Shown here: positions 27,668 to 37,149 of the stretch, piece by piece | Layout of the letters: every line of letters starts with the position of its first letter | How positions within the stretch are numbered: the first letter of the stretch is position 1 | Assembly: GCF_030296775.1 (NCBI RefSeq) | Contig: NZ_AP027742.1 | Location: 2,170,001 to 2,234,000, forward strand | Direction of reading: 5' to 3' | From: Claveliimonas bilis | GTDB lineage: Bacteria; Bacillota; Clostridia; Lachnospirales; Lachnospiraceae | Length of the DNA stretch: 64,000 nucleotides | Made by a program: the position numbers and the translations under genes | The notes under the pieces: generated by a model | Seen by the model: the letters and a program-made list of their open reading frames with translations, nothing else | Told to the model about the DNA's origin: nothing | Database searches by the model: none

Positions 27668-28138
27668 TTATTTTCCGTTATTTTGCTTTTCCCGACATTT
27701 TCTGCACTGTCCATAGAATTTCAGCTCGTGATCCATAACGTGGAAGCCTGTTTCTTTCTCAATATGATCCTCCAGGTTCTCCAGAAGATCATCCCGAAAT
27801 TCCATTACGCTCCCACAGTCACGGCAGATCAAATGATGATGGTGATGATGGGGTTCTGTTCTTTCGTCGCAGAAATCCCCTATCTCGTACCGCACACACC
27901 CATCATCCAAAATAATCCTATCTACAAGCTGCATTTCCAGCAGAAGCTGAACCGTCCGATAGATCGTTGCCAGACCGATCTCCGGATAGTCCTCCTTCAC
28001 CAGTTCAAAAATGTCTTCTGCAGTCATGTGCTGCTCATGATGCTCTGCAAGCACTTGTAACACAAGTAACCTTTGATTGGTTACTTTGAGTCCTTTTTCT
28101 TTCAGCATTTCCTTAAATTTTTCCTGACTTATAGACAT
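27668..28138 (-). CDS. fur: Fur family metal-dependent transcriptional regulator
   Basis: The 156-residue protein has the Fur winged helix (LKVTNQRLLVLQVLAEH, EIGLATIYRTVQLL) and a dimerisation domain. The regulatory metal site is HHHHHHLIC and two structural zinc pairs are visible (CRDCGS, CRKC). The six-histidine run at about residue 97 is longer than the two or three usual here. Family members sense iron (Fur), peroxide (PerR) or zinc (Zur); sequence alone leaves this open, although Fur is favoured by the order and length. It sits between rnj and the DUF1292 gene. Confidence 0.9.
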   Translation of the reverse strand: MSISQEKFKEMLKEKGLKVTNQRLLVLQVLAEHHEQHMTAEDIFELVKEDYPEIGLATIYRTVQLLLEMQLVDRIILDDGCVRYEIGDFCDERTEPHHHHHHLICRDCGSVMEFRDDLLENLEDHIEKETGFHVMDHELKFYGQCRKCREKQNNGK

Positions 28139-28144
28139 AGTATG

Positions 28145-28405
28145 CTACCTTTCAATTTCAACATCTTCAAGCAGTTCCTCAAATACTTTGGATACGGCCA
28201 TCAGCTCTGTATCATCCTCCACAATTTCGTAAATGCTGTCTGTATCTTTATCTTCTGATCTATCCTTCAAAATCAGGCATTCTGCATCGCCTTCTTCTGA
28301 ATCAGTCACCAGAATATAGGACGTTCCGTTAATTCTCGTCTGCTCCAGTACGTAAAACTCAACTTCCTCCGCACCATCTGCACAAAATTTAATTTTTTCC
28401 ATCAT
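28145..28405 (-). CDS. DUF1292 family protein
   Basis: This 86-residue acidic protein fits DUF1292 (YrzB-like), a small beta-strand domain common in Firmicutes next to ruvX and ireB. It has the family pattern FYVLEQTRINGTSYILVTDSE and a Glu/Asp-rich C-terminus. ATG at 28405 has GAGGTG seven bases upstream. Function is unknown in the literature I know. The order ireB-ruvX-DUF1292 is conserved in Bacilli and Clostridia and repeats here. Confidence 0.88.
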   Translation of the reverse strand: MMEKIKFCADGAEEVEFYVLEQTRINGTSYILVTDSEEGDAECLILKDRSEDKDTDSIYEIVEDDTELMAVSKVFEELLEDVEIER

Positions 28406-28449
28406 AATTAACACCTCAAAACAAGCTCTGTAAATCTTTGGCGCCGCCT

Positions 28450-28881
28450 TTATCGCTCTGTCTGTGTATTTGCATCCAGATATCCCTGCAATATAAAAAC
28501 AGCCGCAATCTGATCCACATACTTCTTGCGGTCTTCCCTTCTAACTTTGCTTTCTTTTAAAGTCCGTTCCGCTTCCACTGTAGTCAGACGCTCGTCCCAC
28601 ATCACGACCTCCAGGCCGGTACGCCGGCGGAGCATCTCACCAAACTCCAACGCTTTTTCCGCTCTTTCTCCCACATCGTAATTCATATGCCGGGGAAGTC
28701 CCAGTACGATGGACTCCACCTGATATTCCCGAATAATCTCCTCAATGCGGGCACATGTTTTTCTAAGCTTGTTCTCTTCCTTTCTCCAAATGGTTTCCAC
28801 TGCCTGCGCTGTAATGCCCATGGGATCACTTACAGCCACACCTACAGTCTTGGAACCATAGTCCAGTCCCATAATTCTCAT
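28450..28881 (-). CDS. ruvX: Holliday junction resolvase-like RuvX/YqgF
   Basis: YqgF has an RNase H-like fold and acts in pre-16S rRNA 5-prime end processing and possibly junction resolution. The 143-residue protein starts [19 protein letters not shown], has the acidic active-site Asp in that motif, [13 protein letters not shown], and [10 protein letters not shown] near the middle. Starting at 28881 removes five extra residues from a longer in-frame start. It follows ireB with 5 bp between. Confidence 0.93.
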   Translation of the reverse strand: MRIMGLDYGSKTVGVAVSDPMGITAQAVETIWRKEENKLRKTCARIEEIIREYQVESIVLGLPRHMNYDVGERAEKALEFGEMLRRRTGLEVVMWDERLTTVEAERTLKESKVRREDRKKYVDQIAAVFILQGYLDANTQTER

Positions 28882-28886
28882 AGAAA

Positions 28887-29150
28887 TTATTCCCAATCAT
28901 GATGCGCAATATACGTCTTGAGCATCTCTTCTACCAGTTCATCCCGCTCTACTTTCATGATCAGGCTCCTCGCTCCATTATGGCTGGTAATATAAGTGGG
29001 ATCTCCGGACATAATATAACCCACGATCTGGTTGACCGGATTATATCCCTTTTCGCTCAGCGCTTTATACACTATTTCTAGGATGTCCTTGGCCTGAATC
29101 TGCGGGCCGCTTTCCACCTGGAAAAACTGAGTATTTGTTAATTCTCTCAT
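28887..29150 (-). CDS. ireB: IreB family regulatory phosphoprotein (UPF0297)
   Basis: IreB in Enterococcus is phosphorylated by the kinase IreK and limits cephalosporin resistance. The 87-residue protein begins [10 protein letters not shown] with the conserved N-terminal threonines that are phosphorylated. It continues with the UPF0297 block [32 protein letters not shown]. It is upstream of ruvX in the usual gene order. The kinase gene is not in this window. Confidence 0.92.
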   Translation of the reverse strand: MRELTNTQFFQVESGPQIQAKDILEIVYKALSEKGYNPVNQIVGYIMSGDPTYITSHNGARSLIMKVERDELVEEMLKTYIAHHDWE

Positions 29151-29205
29151 ATTCACGTCCTCCAAAAATACTTCATACTTATTCTACTCTATTCCCATCT
29201 GAAAT

Positions 29206-30507
29206 TCAATGAATTATTTGTAAACGGTTCTCAATTTCTACATTTATCAACTGATTCGCCAAATTTTCTGGCGTTTTTTGTCCGACTTTCACATATTCCG
29301 GAGTATAGCCGACCTGATAAATACCATCTTCTCTTTGCACAGCCTCCTCTATAAGCACTTCCCTGCTGGTGCCGATCAGCTTTTCTTCATAAGCGTTCTG
29401 TTTCTTCCGGCTAAGTTGGATCAGCGCATTGCTCCGCTCTGCTTTTACTTGCTCCGGGACCTGCCTGTCCATAGCAGCAGCCTTCGTCCCTTTACGGGGG
29501 GAATATTTGAAAATATGTGTCTCATAAAAATTAACTTTATCAATAAAGTCTCTGGACTTTTCAAACTCCTCCTCGGTTTCTCCCGGGAATCCTACGATCA
29601 CATCTGTCGTGAGAGCCGGATCCTGAAAATATTTTCGGAGAAGACAACATTTTTCATAATATTCTTCAGAGGTATATCTCCGGTTCATTCTTTTCAGCGT
29701 TTCGTCGCATCCGCTTTGCAAAGAAAGATGAAAGTGGGGGCAAATCTTGGGAAGTTCTGCCAGAGTACGTGCAAACTCCTCTGTAATGATCCTTGGTTCC
29801 AATGAACCCAGCCGGATCCTTCGTATTCCTTCTACTTTATGCACAGCCTGGATCAGATTCAGCAAATTGTCCTCCTGATCAATTCCGTAAGAGCTCAAAT
29901 GGATTCCTGTCAGTACGACTTCTTTATATCCGCCTTTTGCCAGCTCTTTTACTTCCCGAACCACATCTTCTCTTTTCCGGCTTCTCACCCTTCCTCTTGC
30001 ATAGGGAATAATACAGTAGGAGCAAAACTGATTGCATCCATCCTGTACTTTGATATATGCGCGGGTATGTTCTCCCGTATGGGTCAGATGAAGCTCCTCA
30101 TACTCCGAAGTATGACCAATATCTACAATTTCTTTTTGAACAGCAGTCTGCCTGCCTCTCTTTTCCCTCTCCTGCCAATAGTGTTCCAGGATTCCGGCAA
30201 GCTCCTGCTTTCTGTTGTTACCGATCACAATATCGATCCCTTCCTCCAGCTCATCTCCCCGCGCCTGCACATAGCAGCCTGCCGCAACAATAACCGCATC
30301 GGGATTCATTTTTCTTGCCCGGTGAATCATCTGTCTGGATTTCCGGTCTGCCATATTGGTTACTGTACAGGTATTAATAACATAGACGTCGGCTTTATCA
30401 TGAAAGGAAACGATCTCATAACCGCTCTTTTCCAAAATCTCCTGCATCGCTTCTGTTTCATATGCGTTTACTTTGCATCCCAAATTGTGAAGTGCTGCCT
30501 TTTTCAT
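29206..30507 (-). CDS. mtaB: tRNA t6A37 methylthiotransferase MtaB
   Basis: MtaB converts t6A to ms2t6A at position 37 of tRNAs reading ANN codons. The 433-residue radical-SAM enzyme has the UPF0004 domain (LGCKVNAYE, NTCTVTN, AAGCYVQ cysteines), the CNQFCSYCIIPYARGR radical SAM cluster (CxxxCxxC near residue 157) and a C-terminal TRAM domain. All six cluster cysteines are present. The start follows AGAGAGGAAATCA. With trhP/trmR, thiI and the cysteine desulfurase, this stretch is rich in tRNA-modification genes. Confidence 0.94.
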   Translation of the reverse strand: MKKAALHNLGCKVNAYETEAMQEILEKSGYEIVSFHDKADVYVINTCTVTNMADRKSRQMIHRARKMNPDAVIVAAGCYVQARGDELEEGIDIVIGNNRKQELAGILEHYWQEREKRGRQTAVQKEIVDIGHTSEYEELHLTHTGEHTRAYIKVQDGCNQFCSYCIIPYARGRVRSRKREDVVREVKELAKGGYKEVVLTGIHLSSYGIDQEDNLLNLIQAVHKVEGIRRIRLGSLEPRIITEEFARTLAELPKICPHFHLSLQSGCDETLKRMNRRYTSEEYYEKCCLLRKYFQDPALTTDVIVGFPGETEEEFEKSRDFIDKVNFYETHIFKYSPRKGTKAAAMDRQVPEQVKAERSNALIQLSRKKQNAYEEKLIGTSREVLIEEAVQREDGIYQVGYTPEYVKVGQKTPENLANQLINVEIENRLQIIH

Positions 30508-30702
30508 TGATTTCCTCTCTTTTCTTATATTGCTTTGTATAAATGATATCGTAAGCTGCTCTGCCTGACGGCTTCATACAAATTGTTGTATGCTTTAACG
30601 AATTTCAGCCTGATTCTTTGGCAATTTGTTCCTTGACTTTTATCTATGCACCTCTTAAGATGTTTATAGAAAATGAATTAGAAATCAAGGAGGTTTTTCC
30701 AA

Positions 30703-30939
30703 ATGAAAACAGTACAAATTTCTTTAAACTCAATTGACAAAGTAAAATCTTTTGTAAATGATATTACAAAATTTGACTATGATTTCGATTTAGTATCCGG
30801 CAGATATGTAATTGATGCCAAATCTATCATGGGTATTTTCAGCCTGGACCTGTCCAAGGCAATCGACCTGAATATTCATGCCGACAATGACAGTGATGTA
30901 GCTGAAATCCTGGAAGTTCTGAAACCATACCTTGTATAG
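30703..30939 (+). CDS. HPr-like protein lacking the phosphorylatable histidine
   Basis: The 78-residue protein has the size and serine-46 region of the PTS carrier HPr (AKSIMGIFSLDLSKA, Ser41 here). The N-terminal GIHARPA site is replaced by SIDKVKSF, and the only histidine (His59) is in another part of the fold. It cannot accept phosphate from enzyme I in the usual way. It may be a regulatory HPr like Crh, able to receive phosphate only on serine. Similar proteins occur in other Clostridia. GGAGG precedes the ATG and a terminator follows. Confidence 0.85.
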   Translation: MKTVQISLNSIDKVKSFVNDITKFDYDFDLVSGRYVIDAKSIMGIFSLDLSKAIDLNIHADNDSDVAEILEVLKPYLV

Positions 30940-30988
30940 ACCGATTGGTACTGCACCGAATATCATATAGACAAACATAAAATAACAG

Positions 30989-31026
30989 ATACGCCGAAAT
31001 GCTCTGACATTCCGGCGTATTTTTTA
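30989..31026 (+). terminator. Terminator of the HPr-like gene
   Basis: ATACGCCGAAATG pairs with CATTCCGGCGTAT (one mismatch) and is followed by TTTTTT. It overlaps the end of the convergent thiI gene. Confidence 0.85.
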
Positions 31027-32205
31027 CTGAACTTCAATCACTTCCACAGAACGAACAGCCTGCTCCACAAGCTCATCAATCTTCTCTGTCAGATTTTCCT
31101 CTGACTTGTGAATTACATTGATATTAGGCTTTGTCACAGGATGCTTTGCCACAAAAATCGTACAGCAGTCTTCAAAAGGCTGAATAGAGGTCTCATAAGA
31201 TCCGATCTTTTCCGACACTTCCACAATCTCTCTCTTGTCGAAACCGATCAGCGGACGATAAACCGGAAGCGTACATACTTCATTTGTCGCCGCAAGGCTC
31301 TGCATAGTCTGACTTGCCACCTGTCCGATACTCTCTCCTGTGATCATGCCAAGGCACCCGTCTTCCTTCGCAAAACGCTCTGCAATTTTCATCATATAAC
31401 GCCGCATAATAATGGTCAGTTCCTCATGGGGACACTGATCATAAATATAGAGCTGAATATCTGTAAAGTTTACCACATGAAGCTTAATGGGACCCGCATA
31501 GGATGCAACGATCCTGGCCAGATCCACCACTTTTTGTTTTGCCCTTTCACTGGTATACGGAGGTGCATGGAAATAAGTGGCCTCCAGCGCCACACCCCGT
31601 TTTGCAATCATGTACCCTGCCACCGGGCTGTCAATTCCTCCAGACAGAAGGAGCATTGCTTTTCCATTTGTTCCAACCGGCATTCCTCCCGGCCCCGGTA
31701 TAATTCTGGAGTAAATATAAATCTGTTCTCTTACTTCGATATTGAGCAGGACATCCGGCTTATGGACATCGACCCGTATTTCAGGAAAAGCATCCAAAAC
31801 CGCCTCTCCCACCAGGCAGTTGATCTCCATGGAATTGACCGGATAAGTCTTTCTGCTTCTTCGCGCTTCTACTTTAAAAGTAAGGTTTTTATCCGGATAC
31901 AATTCGTCCATATAGGCAACTACATCCTTCTTGAGCTGCTCAAATCCGCGGTCTTCCACACAGACAACCGGACAGATACCGACGATCCCGAACACTTTCT
32001 GCAGGCAGGATGTCACTTCATCTGCATCATACTCTCCCTCGCAGTCCACGTAAATTCTGCCTCTTGACTTGTGAACTTTAAAAGAACCGTCCGCTTCCCG
32101 AAGTGCATAGCGGATCTGTCTGACAAGCGCATCCTCAAACAGATAGCGGTTCTTTCCCTTAATTCCGATTTCTCCGTATTTTATCAAAAAAGTATGAAAT
32201 GTCAT
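31024..32205 (-). CDS. thiI: tRNA 4-thiouridine sulfurtransferase ThiI
   Basis: ThiI adenylates and sulfurates U8 of tRNA and in some bacteria supplies sulfur for thiamine. The 393-residue protein has the N-terminal ferredoxin-like and THUMP domains (about 60-165) and the PP-loop ATP site SGGIDSPVAGYM (about residue 188). It ends without the rhodanese domain of the E. coli enzyme (482). That short form is normal in Gram-positives, where a dedicated cysteine desulfurase acts directly; such a gene sits 26 bp upstream. Confidence 0.95.
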   Translation of the reverse strand: MTFHTFLIKYGEIGIKGKNRYLFEDALVRQIRYALREADGSFKVHKSRGRIYVDCEGEYDADEVTSCLQKVFGIVGICPVVCVEDRGFEQLKKDVVAYMDELYPDKNLTFKVEARRSRKTYPVNSMEINCLVGEAVLDAFPEIRVDVHKPDVLLNIEVREQIYIYSRIIPGPGGMPVGTNGKAMLLLSGGIDSPVAGYMIAKRGVALEATYFHAPPYTSERAKQKVVDLARIVASYAGPIKLHVVNFTDIQLYIYDQCPHEELTIIMRRYMMKIAERFAKEDGCLGMITGESIGQVASQTMQSLAATNEVCTLPVYRPLIGFDKREIVEVSEKIGSYETSIQPFEDCCTIFVAKHPVTKPNINVIHKSEENLTEKIDELVEQAVRSVEVIEVQ

Positions 32206-32231
32206 TTTTCTTCCCTCTCCTTCGCTGACGG

Positions 32232-33389
32232 CTATCTTCGCGTATAGCGCCGCAGCACCGGTACTAAATTATATAGTGTTTCCAGTGTATAGTCAATCTC
32301 TTCTCTTGTAGTAAACTCTGACATACTGAACCGCAGCGTGGCATCCAGATATTCCTTTCCTGCTCCAATACCTTTAAGCACACCGCTGATGGCCGGGTGA
32401 TTGGATGCGCAGGCTGATCCGGAAGAGACACAGATTCCCTTTTCTTCCAGCGCGTGAAGAAGCACCTCGCTCCTTACTCCCGCAAATCCCACACTGATGA
32501 TATGGGGCGCGCTGGTCTCATCATAAAGACCGTGCACTGTCGTATCTTCCAGCTTTGTCACACCTTCAATAAAATGCTTTTTCAGCTCCCTCATGCGGGC
32601 CACCTTCTCTTCAAGGTCTGTATAGATTTCCTTTGCCGCAAGTGCAAGCCCTGCAATGCCAGGAACGTTTTCCGTGCCGGAGCGGATATTTTTCTGCTGC
32701 TCCCCGCCAAAGACAATGGGTTTTATCTTCACTCCTTCTGAAATATAAAGCACGCCAGTTCCCTTCGGCCCATGGATCTTATGCCCACTGATGGACAGCA
32801 GGTCAATCTTGGACCTTTTCGGATAAATCCTGTATTTTCCAAATCCCTGCACTGCATCCACATGAAAAACGATCTCTCTATTGTAGGCCTTGACAATCCC
32901 GGCAGCCTCATCTACCGGCTGTACAGAACCCACTTCATTATTTACATACATAACGGAAACCAGGATCGTTTCCGGGCAGAGAGCTTCCTGAAGGTCAGAC
33001 AGTTTCACCCGTCCAAACCGGTCTACCGGAAGAAACGTCACCCGGAAGCCTTCCTCCTCTTCCAGATAACGCATGGTATTCAGGACAGCCGGATGCTCTA
33101 TGGATGTAGTGATCAGATGATTTCCCCTTCTCTTATTGGCACGGGCAGCGCCGATCAGCGCAAGATTGTCACTCTCCGTTCCGCCGGAAGTAAAGAAAAT
33201 TTCCTTTTCCTGAACTTTTAAAAGCTTTGCCAGAATTTCCTTTGCTTCTTTTATATAATGCTCTGCCTCCACTCCTTTCATATGCATAGAAGAAGGATTT
33301 CCATAATCCTCGCACATGACCTTTCTTACAAGATCCCCCACGCATTCATACGCTTTGGTAGTGGCAGAATTATCAAGATAAACTTCCAT
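32232..33389 (-). CDS. Cysteine desulfurase (NifS/IscS-like, ThiI partner)
   Basis: This PLP enzyme takes sulfur from cysteine and passes it on as persulfide. The 385-residue protein has the start MEVYLDNSATTKA, the PLP lysine in SISGHKIHGPKG, and the persulfide cysteine in SSGSACASNH. The pairing with thiI matches the NifZ-ThiI arrangement of Bacillus, so its sulfur probably goes to s4U. It could also serve iron-sulfur clusters. The start with AGGAG at about ten bases is the ATG at 33389 or the one just before it. Confidence 0.92.
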   Translation of the reverse strand: MEVYLDNSATTKAYECVGDLVRKVMCEDYGNPSSMHMKGVEAEHYIKEAKEILAKLLKVQEKEIFFTSGGTESDNLALIGAARANKRRGNHLITTSIEHPAVLNTMRYLEEEEGFRVTFLPVDRFGRVKLSDLQEALCPETILVSVMYVNNEVGSVQPVDEAAGIVKAYNREIVFHVDAVQGFGKYRIYPKRSKIDLLSISGHKIHGPKGTGVLYISEGVKIKPIVFGGEQQKNIRSGTENVPGIAGLALAAKEIYTDLEEKVARMRELKKHFIEGVTKLEDTTVHGLYDETSAPHIISVGFAGVRSEVLLHALEEKGICVSSGSACASNHPAISGVLKGIGAGKEYLDATLRFSMSEFTTREEIDYTLETLYNLVPVLRRYTRR

Positions 33390-33445
33390 CATTTCCCAAC
33401 AACTCCTGATCTATTGATTCATTTTTACTATTAACTTATGCGCTT

Positions 33446-34183
33446 CTAGGATTCCAGGTGATACATCAGCAATGAGAGTACGGTAATAGCAGCTGTTTCC
33501 GTTCTTAAAATCCGCCGCCCGAGTGTAATGGTCGCAGCACCCTTTTTATCTGCAAGATCAGCCTCCTCTTTCTCAAATCCGCCTTCAGGCCCGATAAACA
33601 CGCCCACAGACTGTCCCTGCTTCACCGAGGAGATCACCTCCCTGGAATGAGCGATCCCCTCTGCCAACTCATAGGGAAATAAGATCACATCCAAAGCAGC
33701 GGCATATTCCAGCGCTTCCTGATAAGACATGATCCGGGAAACCTGGGGAATCACTCCCCGCCCCGCCTGTTTGGCGGCGCTTTTGGCAATCTCATTCCAT
33801 CGCTGCACCTTCTTTTCTCCCTTTTTGGCATCCAGCTTTACTACTGATCTTTTCGTGATTACAGGAATGATCTCTGCCGCTCCCAGTTCTACCGCTTTCT
33901 GGATAACAAGCTCCATCTTGTCTGCCTTTGGCAGACCCTGGAACAGGCAGATCCTGGCATTGAGCTCTGTATCCAGCTCCTTTTCCTCAAGGATCGTAAG
34001 GACCGCCTTCCCTTCTTCATAGCATTCTACCGCGCACACATATTTCCGGTTGTTCCCATCGCTTATTTCCACCTTTTCCCCTTTTTTCATCCGAAGTACA
34101 TTTTTCATATGGTTCACGTCAGAACCTTCCAGATAAATATAGGGCTTTTCCACCTGCATCGGTGTCACAAAAAAATGCTGCAT
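33446..34183 (-). CDS. rsmE: 16S rRNA m3U1498 methyltransferase RsmE
   Basis: RsmE methylates N3 of U1498 in the 30S subunit. The 245-residue SPOUT enzyme starts MQHFFVTPMQ and has the N-terminal PUA-like domain. Its knotted SAM site includes GVFIGPEGGFEKEEADLA and TLGRRILRTETAAITVLSL. It begins directly after the prmA stop (TAG-ATG, no gap), so the two rRNA/ribosome modification genes are coupled, as in many Firmicutes. Confidence 0.95.
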   Translation of the reverse strand: MQHFFVTPMQVEKPYIYLEGSDVNHMKNVLRMKKGEKVEISDGNNRKYVCAVECYEEGKAVLTILEEKELDTELNARICLFQGLPKADKMELVIQKAVELGAAEIIPVITKRSVVKLDAKKGEKKVQRWNEIAKSAAKQAGRGVIPQVSRIMSYQEALEYAAALDVILFPYELAEGIAHSREVISSVKQGQSVGVFIGPEGGFEKEEADLADKKGAATITLGRRILRTETAAITVLSLLMYHLES

Positions 34184-35137
34184 CTATTTCTTCCTCGCTG
34201 TTACGCTGACCCATTCTCCCTGGTGTCCGATTTCCAGAATTTCCATTCCGGCTGCTTCCACAGCCTCTTTGACTGCCTCTTCTTTGTCATCTATGATTCC
34301 GCTGGTGATATAGATTCCCCCGCTCTTTAAGTGAGAAAGAATAACAGGAGTCAGAGGGATCAGGACGTCCGCCAGAATATTGGCTGCTACAATATCATAT
34401 TTTTCATATCCCACCTTATCCTGGATTTCCTTATCATCAATAATATTTCCGATCATCACCTCATACTGATCTCTGGAAATTCCATTTACTTCCATATTCT
34501 CATGGGTGGCATCGATGGCACAGGGATCAAGATCCGTTCCCACACTATGCCGTGCTCCGAACTTCAAAGCCAGCATTCCCAGGATTCCGCTTCCGCACCC
34601 CACGTCCAGTATCTCTGTGTCCGGCGTGACATACTTACGGATCTGCCGGATACAAAGCTGCGTCGTTTCATGCATTCCCGTTCCAAAGGCTGTTCCCGGA
34701 TCAATATGAATGATCATTTTGTTTTCATCCTCCGGCTTTACATCCTCCCAGGATGGGATGATCAGCACATCATCAATCGTAAACTGGTGGAAATACTGTT
34801 TCCAGTTATTTACCCAGTCCACATCTTCTGTCTGTGATTCCTCAATGAACGCCTCACCGATATCCAGAAATTCCGACAGATCATCCAGCTCTTCTCTTAC
34901 TCTCTGAAGTACAGCGTCTTTATCTTCTTCCTCCTCCAGATAAAACGTAATGTATGCTATCCCATCATCTTCGGCTGTTTCCGGCAGGATATCCACAAAC
35001 ATCTGCTCTTTATCTTTCTGAGTCAAAGGGATTTTATCCTCAATCTCTACTCCCTGGATCCCCAACTCCATCAAAGTACTGCTGACGATCTCCTCTGCGG
35101 CAGTCGTTGTCTTTAACCGGAATTTATTCCATTTCAT
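34184..35137 (-). CDS. prmA: Ribosomal protein L11 methyltransferase
   Basis: PrmA trimethylates lysines and the N-terminus of L11. The 317-residue protein has an N-terminal alpha/beta substrate domain (about 1-90) and a class I methyltransferase with the SAM motif ILDVGCGSGILGMLALKFGA (about 183). DPGTAFGTGMHETTQLC is a PrmA hallmark, and NILADVLIPL follows. It is translationally coupled to rsmE. Confidence 0.95.
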   Translation of the reverse strand: MKWNKFRLKTTTAAEEIVSSTLMELGIQGVEIEDKIPLTQKDKEQMFVDILPETAEDDGIAYITFYLEEEEDKDAVLQRVREELDDLSEFLDIGEAFIEESQTEDVDWVNNWKQYFHQFTIDDVLIIPSWEDVKPEDENKMIIHIDPGTAFGTGMHETTQLCIRQIRKYVTPDTEILDVGCGSGILGMLALKFGARHSVGTDLDPCAIDATHENMEVNGISRDQYEVMIGNIIDDKEIQDKVGYEKYDIVAANILADVLIPLTPVILSHLKSGGIYITSGIIDDKEEAVKEAVEAAGMEILEIGHQGEWVSVTARKK

Positions 35138-35215
35138 AGCTTCACCTCAATTGTTTTCTTATTTTTTCTATTTCGTCCTTTTGCAAATCGGTCAAATACC
35201 TGTCATTTTAGTGTA

Positions 35216-35797
35216 TCATATCAGTCCCAAATGCTCAATGAGGATTTTCACGCCAAGCAAAATCAAAATCACGCCACCTGTGATCTGTGCCCCTTTCTGC
35301 CAGCGTCCGCCAAAGATATTTCCAACCTTGACTCCCGCTGCTGAAATAAGAAAGGTCGTTACGCCGATGAAGCTGACTGCCGGCACGATCTCTACTTGCA
35401 GAAATGCAAAAGTAACCCCTACTGCAAGCGCATCAATACTTGTAGCTACCGCAAGTCCCAGCATGGTTCTGATATCCAGCGATTCCTCTTCTTCTGTCGC
35501 TTCTCCACATTCTTTACATTCTCCATCTTCAAATGCTTCTTTGAGCATCCCTCCTCCAATAATGCCCAAAAGAATAAATGCGATCCAGTGATCAACAGAT
35601 GTGATCACATTTTTAAACTGAATTCCCAAAAGATATCCGATCATCGGCATGCCGGCCTGGAACACGCCAAAATACAATCCAACGACCCCCGCCTTAGTCC
35701 AAGTACATTTCTTCATGGCGAGGCCCTTACAGACAGCTACTGCAAAGGCATCCATTGATAATCCTACTGCCATCAGAAAAAGTTCTGCAATTCCCAT
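35216..35797 (-). CDS. mntP: Manganese efflux pump MntP
   Basis: MntP exports Mn2+ from the cell. The 193-residue protein has six membrane helices and two inverted halves, each with a conserved aspartate motif (GLSMDAFAVAVCKG and ATSIDALAVGVTFAF). The cytoplasmic loop is acidic and contains a CxxC (GECKECGEATEEEE). ATG at 35797 follows AAAGGAG; an in-frame extension to 35848 is rejected. A yybP-ykoY manganese riboswitch lies directly upstream, supporting the assignment. Confidence 0.96.
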   Translation of the reverse strand: MGIAELFLMAVGLSMDAFAVAVCKGLAMKKCTWTKAGVVGLYFGVFQAGMPMIGYLLGIQFKNVITSVDHWIAFILLGIIGGGMLKEAFEDGECKECGEATEEEESLDIRTMLGLAVATSIDALAVGVTFAFLQVEIVPAVSFIGVTTFLISAAGVKVGNIFGGRWQKGAQITGGVILILLGVKILIEHLGLI

Positions 35798-35846
35798 ATA
35801 TTTGTCTCCTTTTGTTGTTTTCCCTTCCGGAAGGTTCGGCGATATC

Positions 35847-35985
35847 ACAAAAAAGACCTATCCGCAGGTCACTCCCACGGATAAGTCTCATTATTTAAAG
35901 TAATGCCAGATGTTCTCACATCAGTATGTTGACAATACTGCGCTTATATGCGCCAACTACTCCCTTATCGCTTGGCTTATTATAT
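35847..35985 (-). promoter_or_regulatory. yybP-ykoY manganese riboswitch
   Basis: The minus strand has the conserved AAGGGAGTAGTTGGCGC segment and the partner region GTCAACATACTGATGTG, which resembles the Lactococcus yybP aptamer. A terminator GACTTATCCG...CGGATAGGTC-TTTTTT (35847-35886) follows. Mn2+ binding should favour the antiterminated state and turn on mntP. Exact pairings were judged by eye. Confidence 0.9.
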
Positions 35986-36083
35986 AGAAATTCCTATAGC
36001 CTGTCAACCTTTACTTTTCCTTTGTTGTATGTTACATTTTTCTTATCTTGGACAGCAATGCGATTGCAAAAGGAGGTTAAAAG

Positions 36084-37148
36084 GTGAAGAAGATACTTTC
36101 CAATAACTGGATGATTACATGTCTTATACTGATTCCTGCAACAATGCTTTCCTTTTTATTCTTTCGTTTTGTCCCGGAAAATTCTGCCAATATTGCTCTG
36201 ATCTATATACTGGCACTGATCATCATTTCTCTTTGCACCAGCGGTTATCGATATGGTATCTTCACCGCTCTGTTTTCTGTCGTCTGCATCAATTATTTTT
36301 TTACCTATCCTTATTTTGACCTCAATTTCACATTGACCGGTTATCCTATTACCTTTATCGGAATGCTTGTCATTACCTTACTGACCACCACAGTCACCAG
36401 CAGACTGAAAAAGCAGATTGCCATTAACGCTGAAAGGGAAAAAGAAATGGAAGAAGCGGAACGTGAAAAACTAAGAGCTAACCTTCTCCGCGCTGTCTCC
36501 CATGATCTAAGAACACCGCTTACCGGGATTATCGGAGCCTCTGCTTCTTATCTGGACGCCGAGGATTCTCTCTCTTCTCAGGAGAAAAGAGAACTGCTCC
36601 AGAATATTAATGATGACTCCCACTGGCTCCTTAATATGGTAGAAAATCTGTTAAGCGTTACCCGTATCCAGACCAATGACCGAAAGGTACATAAGTCTCC
36701 TGAAGTTGTAGAAGAAGTTGTATCAGAAGCCGTATTAAGGCTGCAGAAAAGGATTCCCGACGCCCGTTTTGAAGTCCATGTGCCGGATGACTTCCTGATG
36801 ATTCCCATGGACGCAACCCTAATTGAACAGGTATTGATCAATCTTCTGGAAAATGCAGTCGTTCATTCTGACAGTCATCTTCCTACTGTCCTTACTATCA
36901 GTCAATCCGACCTCTTTACCACCTTTGAAGTGAAAGATTTCGGGCGGGGAATTGATGAAAACCGGATCGACAGTTTGTTCCTCGGTACCTACTCATCCGG
37001 TGACAGCAGTGATATTCACAAAGGCATGGGAATCGGACTTTCTATATGCCGGACAATTGTAGAAGCCCATGGCGGAGAAATCACAGCCCGAAACCATGAA
37101 CACGGCGCAGTATTCACATTCACCTTACCAAATTCGGAGGAAAATTAA
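36084..37148 (+). CDS. KdpD-like sensor histidine kinase (C-terminal half type)
   Basis: The 354-residue protein keeps only the membrane and kinase parts of KdpD. It has four helices of the DUF4118 domain (about 8-110), a short linker, HisKA (HDLRTPLTGIIGAS, His140) and HATPase_c (NLLENAVVH, KDFGRGID, GMGIGLSICRTIVEAHGG). The cytoplasmic N-terminal KdpD and USP domains, about 400 residues, are missing. The start is GTG after AGGAGG. The response regulator follows directly. No kdpFABC genes are nearby, so the target is unknown. Potassium or turgor sensing is inference. Confidence 0.9.
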   Translation: MKKILSNNWMITCLILIPATMLSFLFFRFVPENSANIALIYILALIIISLCTSGYRYGIFTALFSVVCINYFFTYPYFDLNFTLTGYPITFIGMLVITLLTTTVTSRLKKQIAINAEREKEMEEAEREKLRANLLRAVSHDLRTPLTGIIGASASYLDAEDSLSSQEKRELLQNINDDSHWLLNMVENLLSVTRIQTNDRKVHKSPEVVEEVVSEAVLRLQKRIPDARFEVHVPDDFLMIPMDATLIEQVLINLLENAVVHSDSHLPTVLTISQSDLFTTFEVKDFGRGIDENRIDSLFLGTYSSGDSSDIHKGMGIGLSICRTIVEAHGGEITARNHEHGAVFTFTLPNSEEN

Positions 37149-37149
37149 G

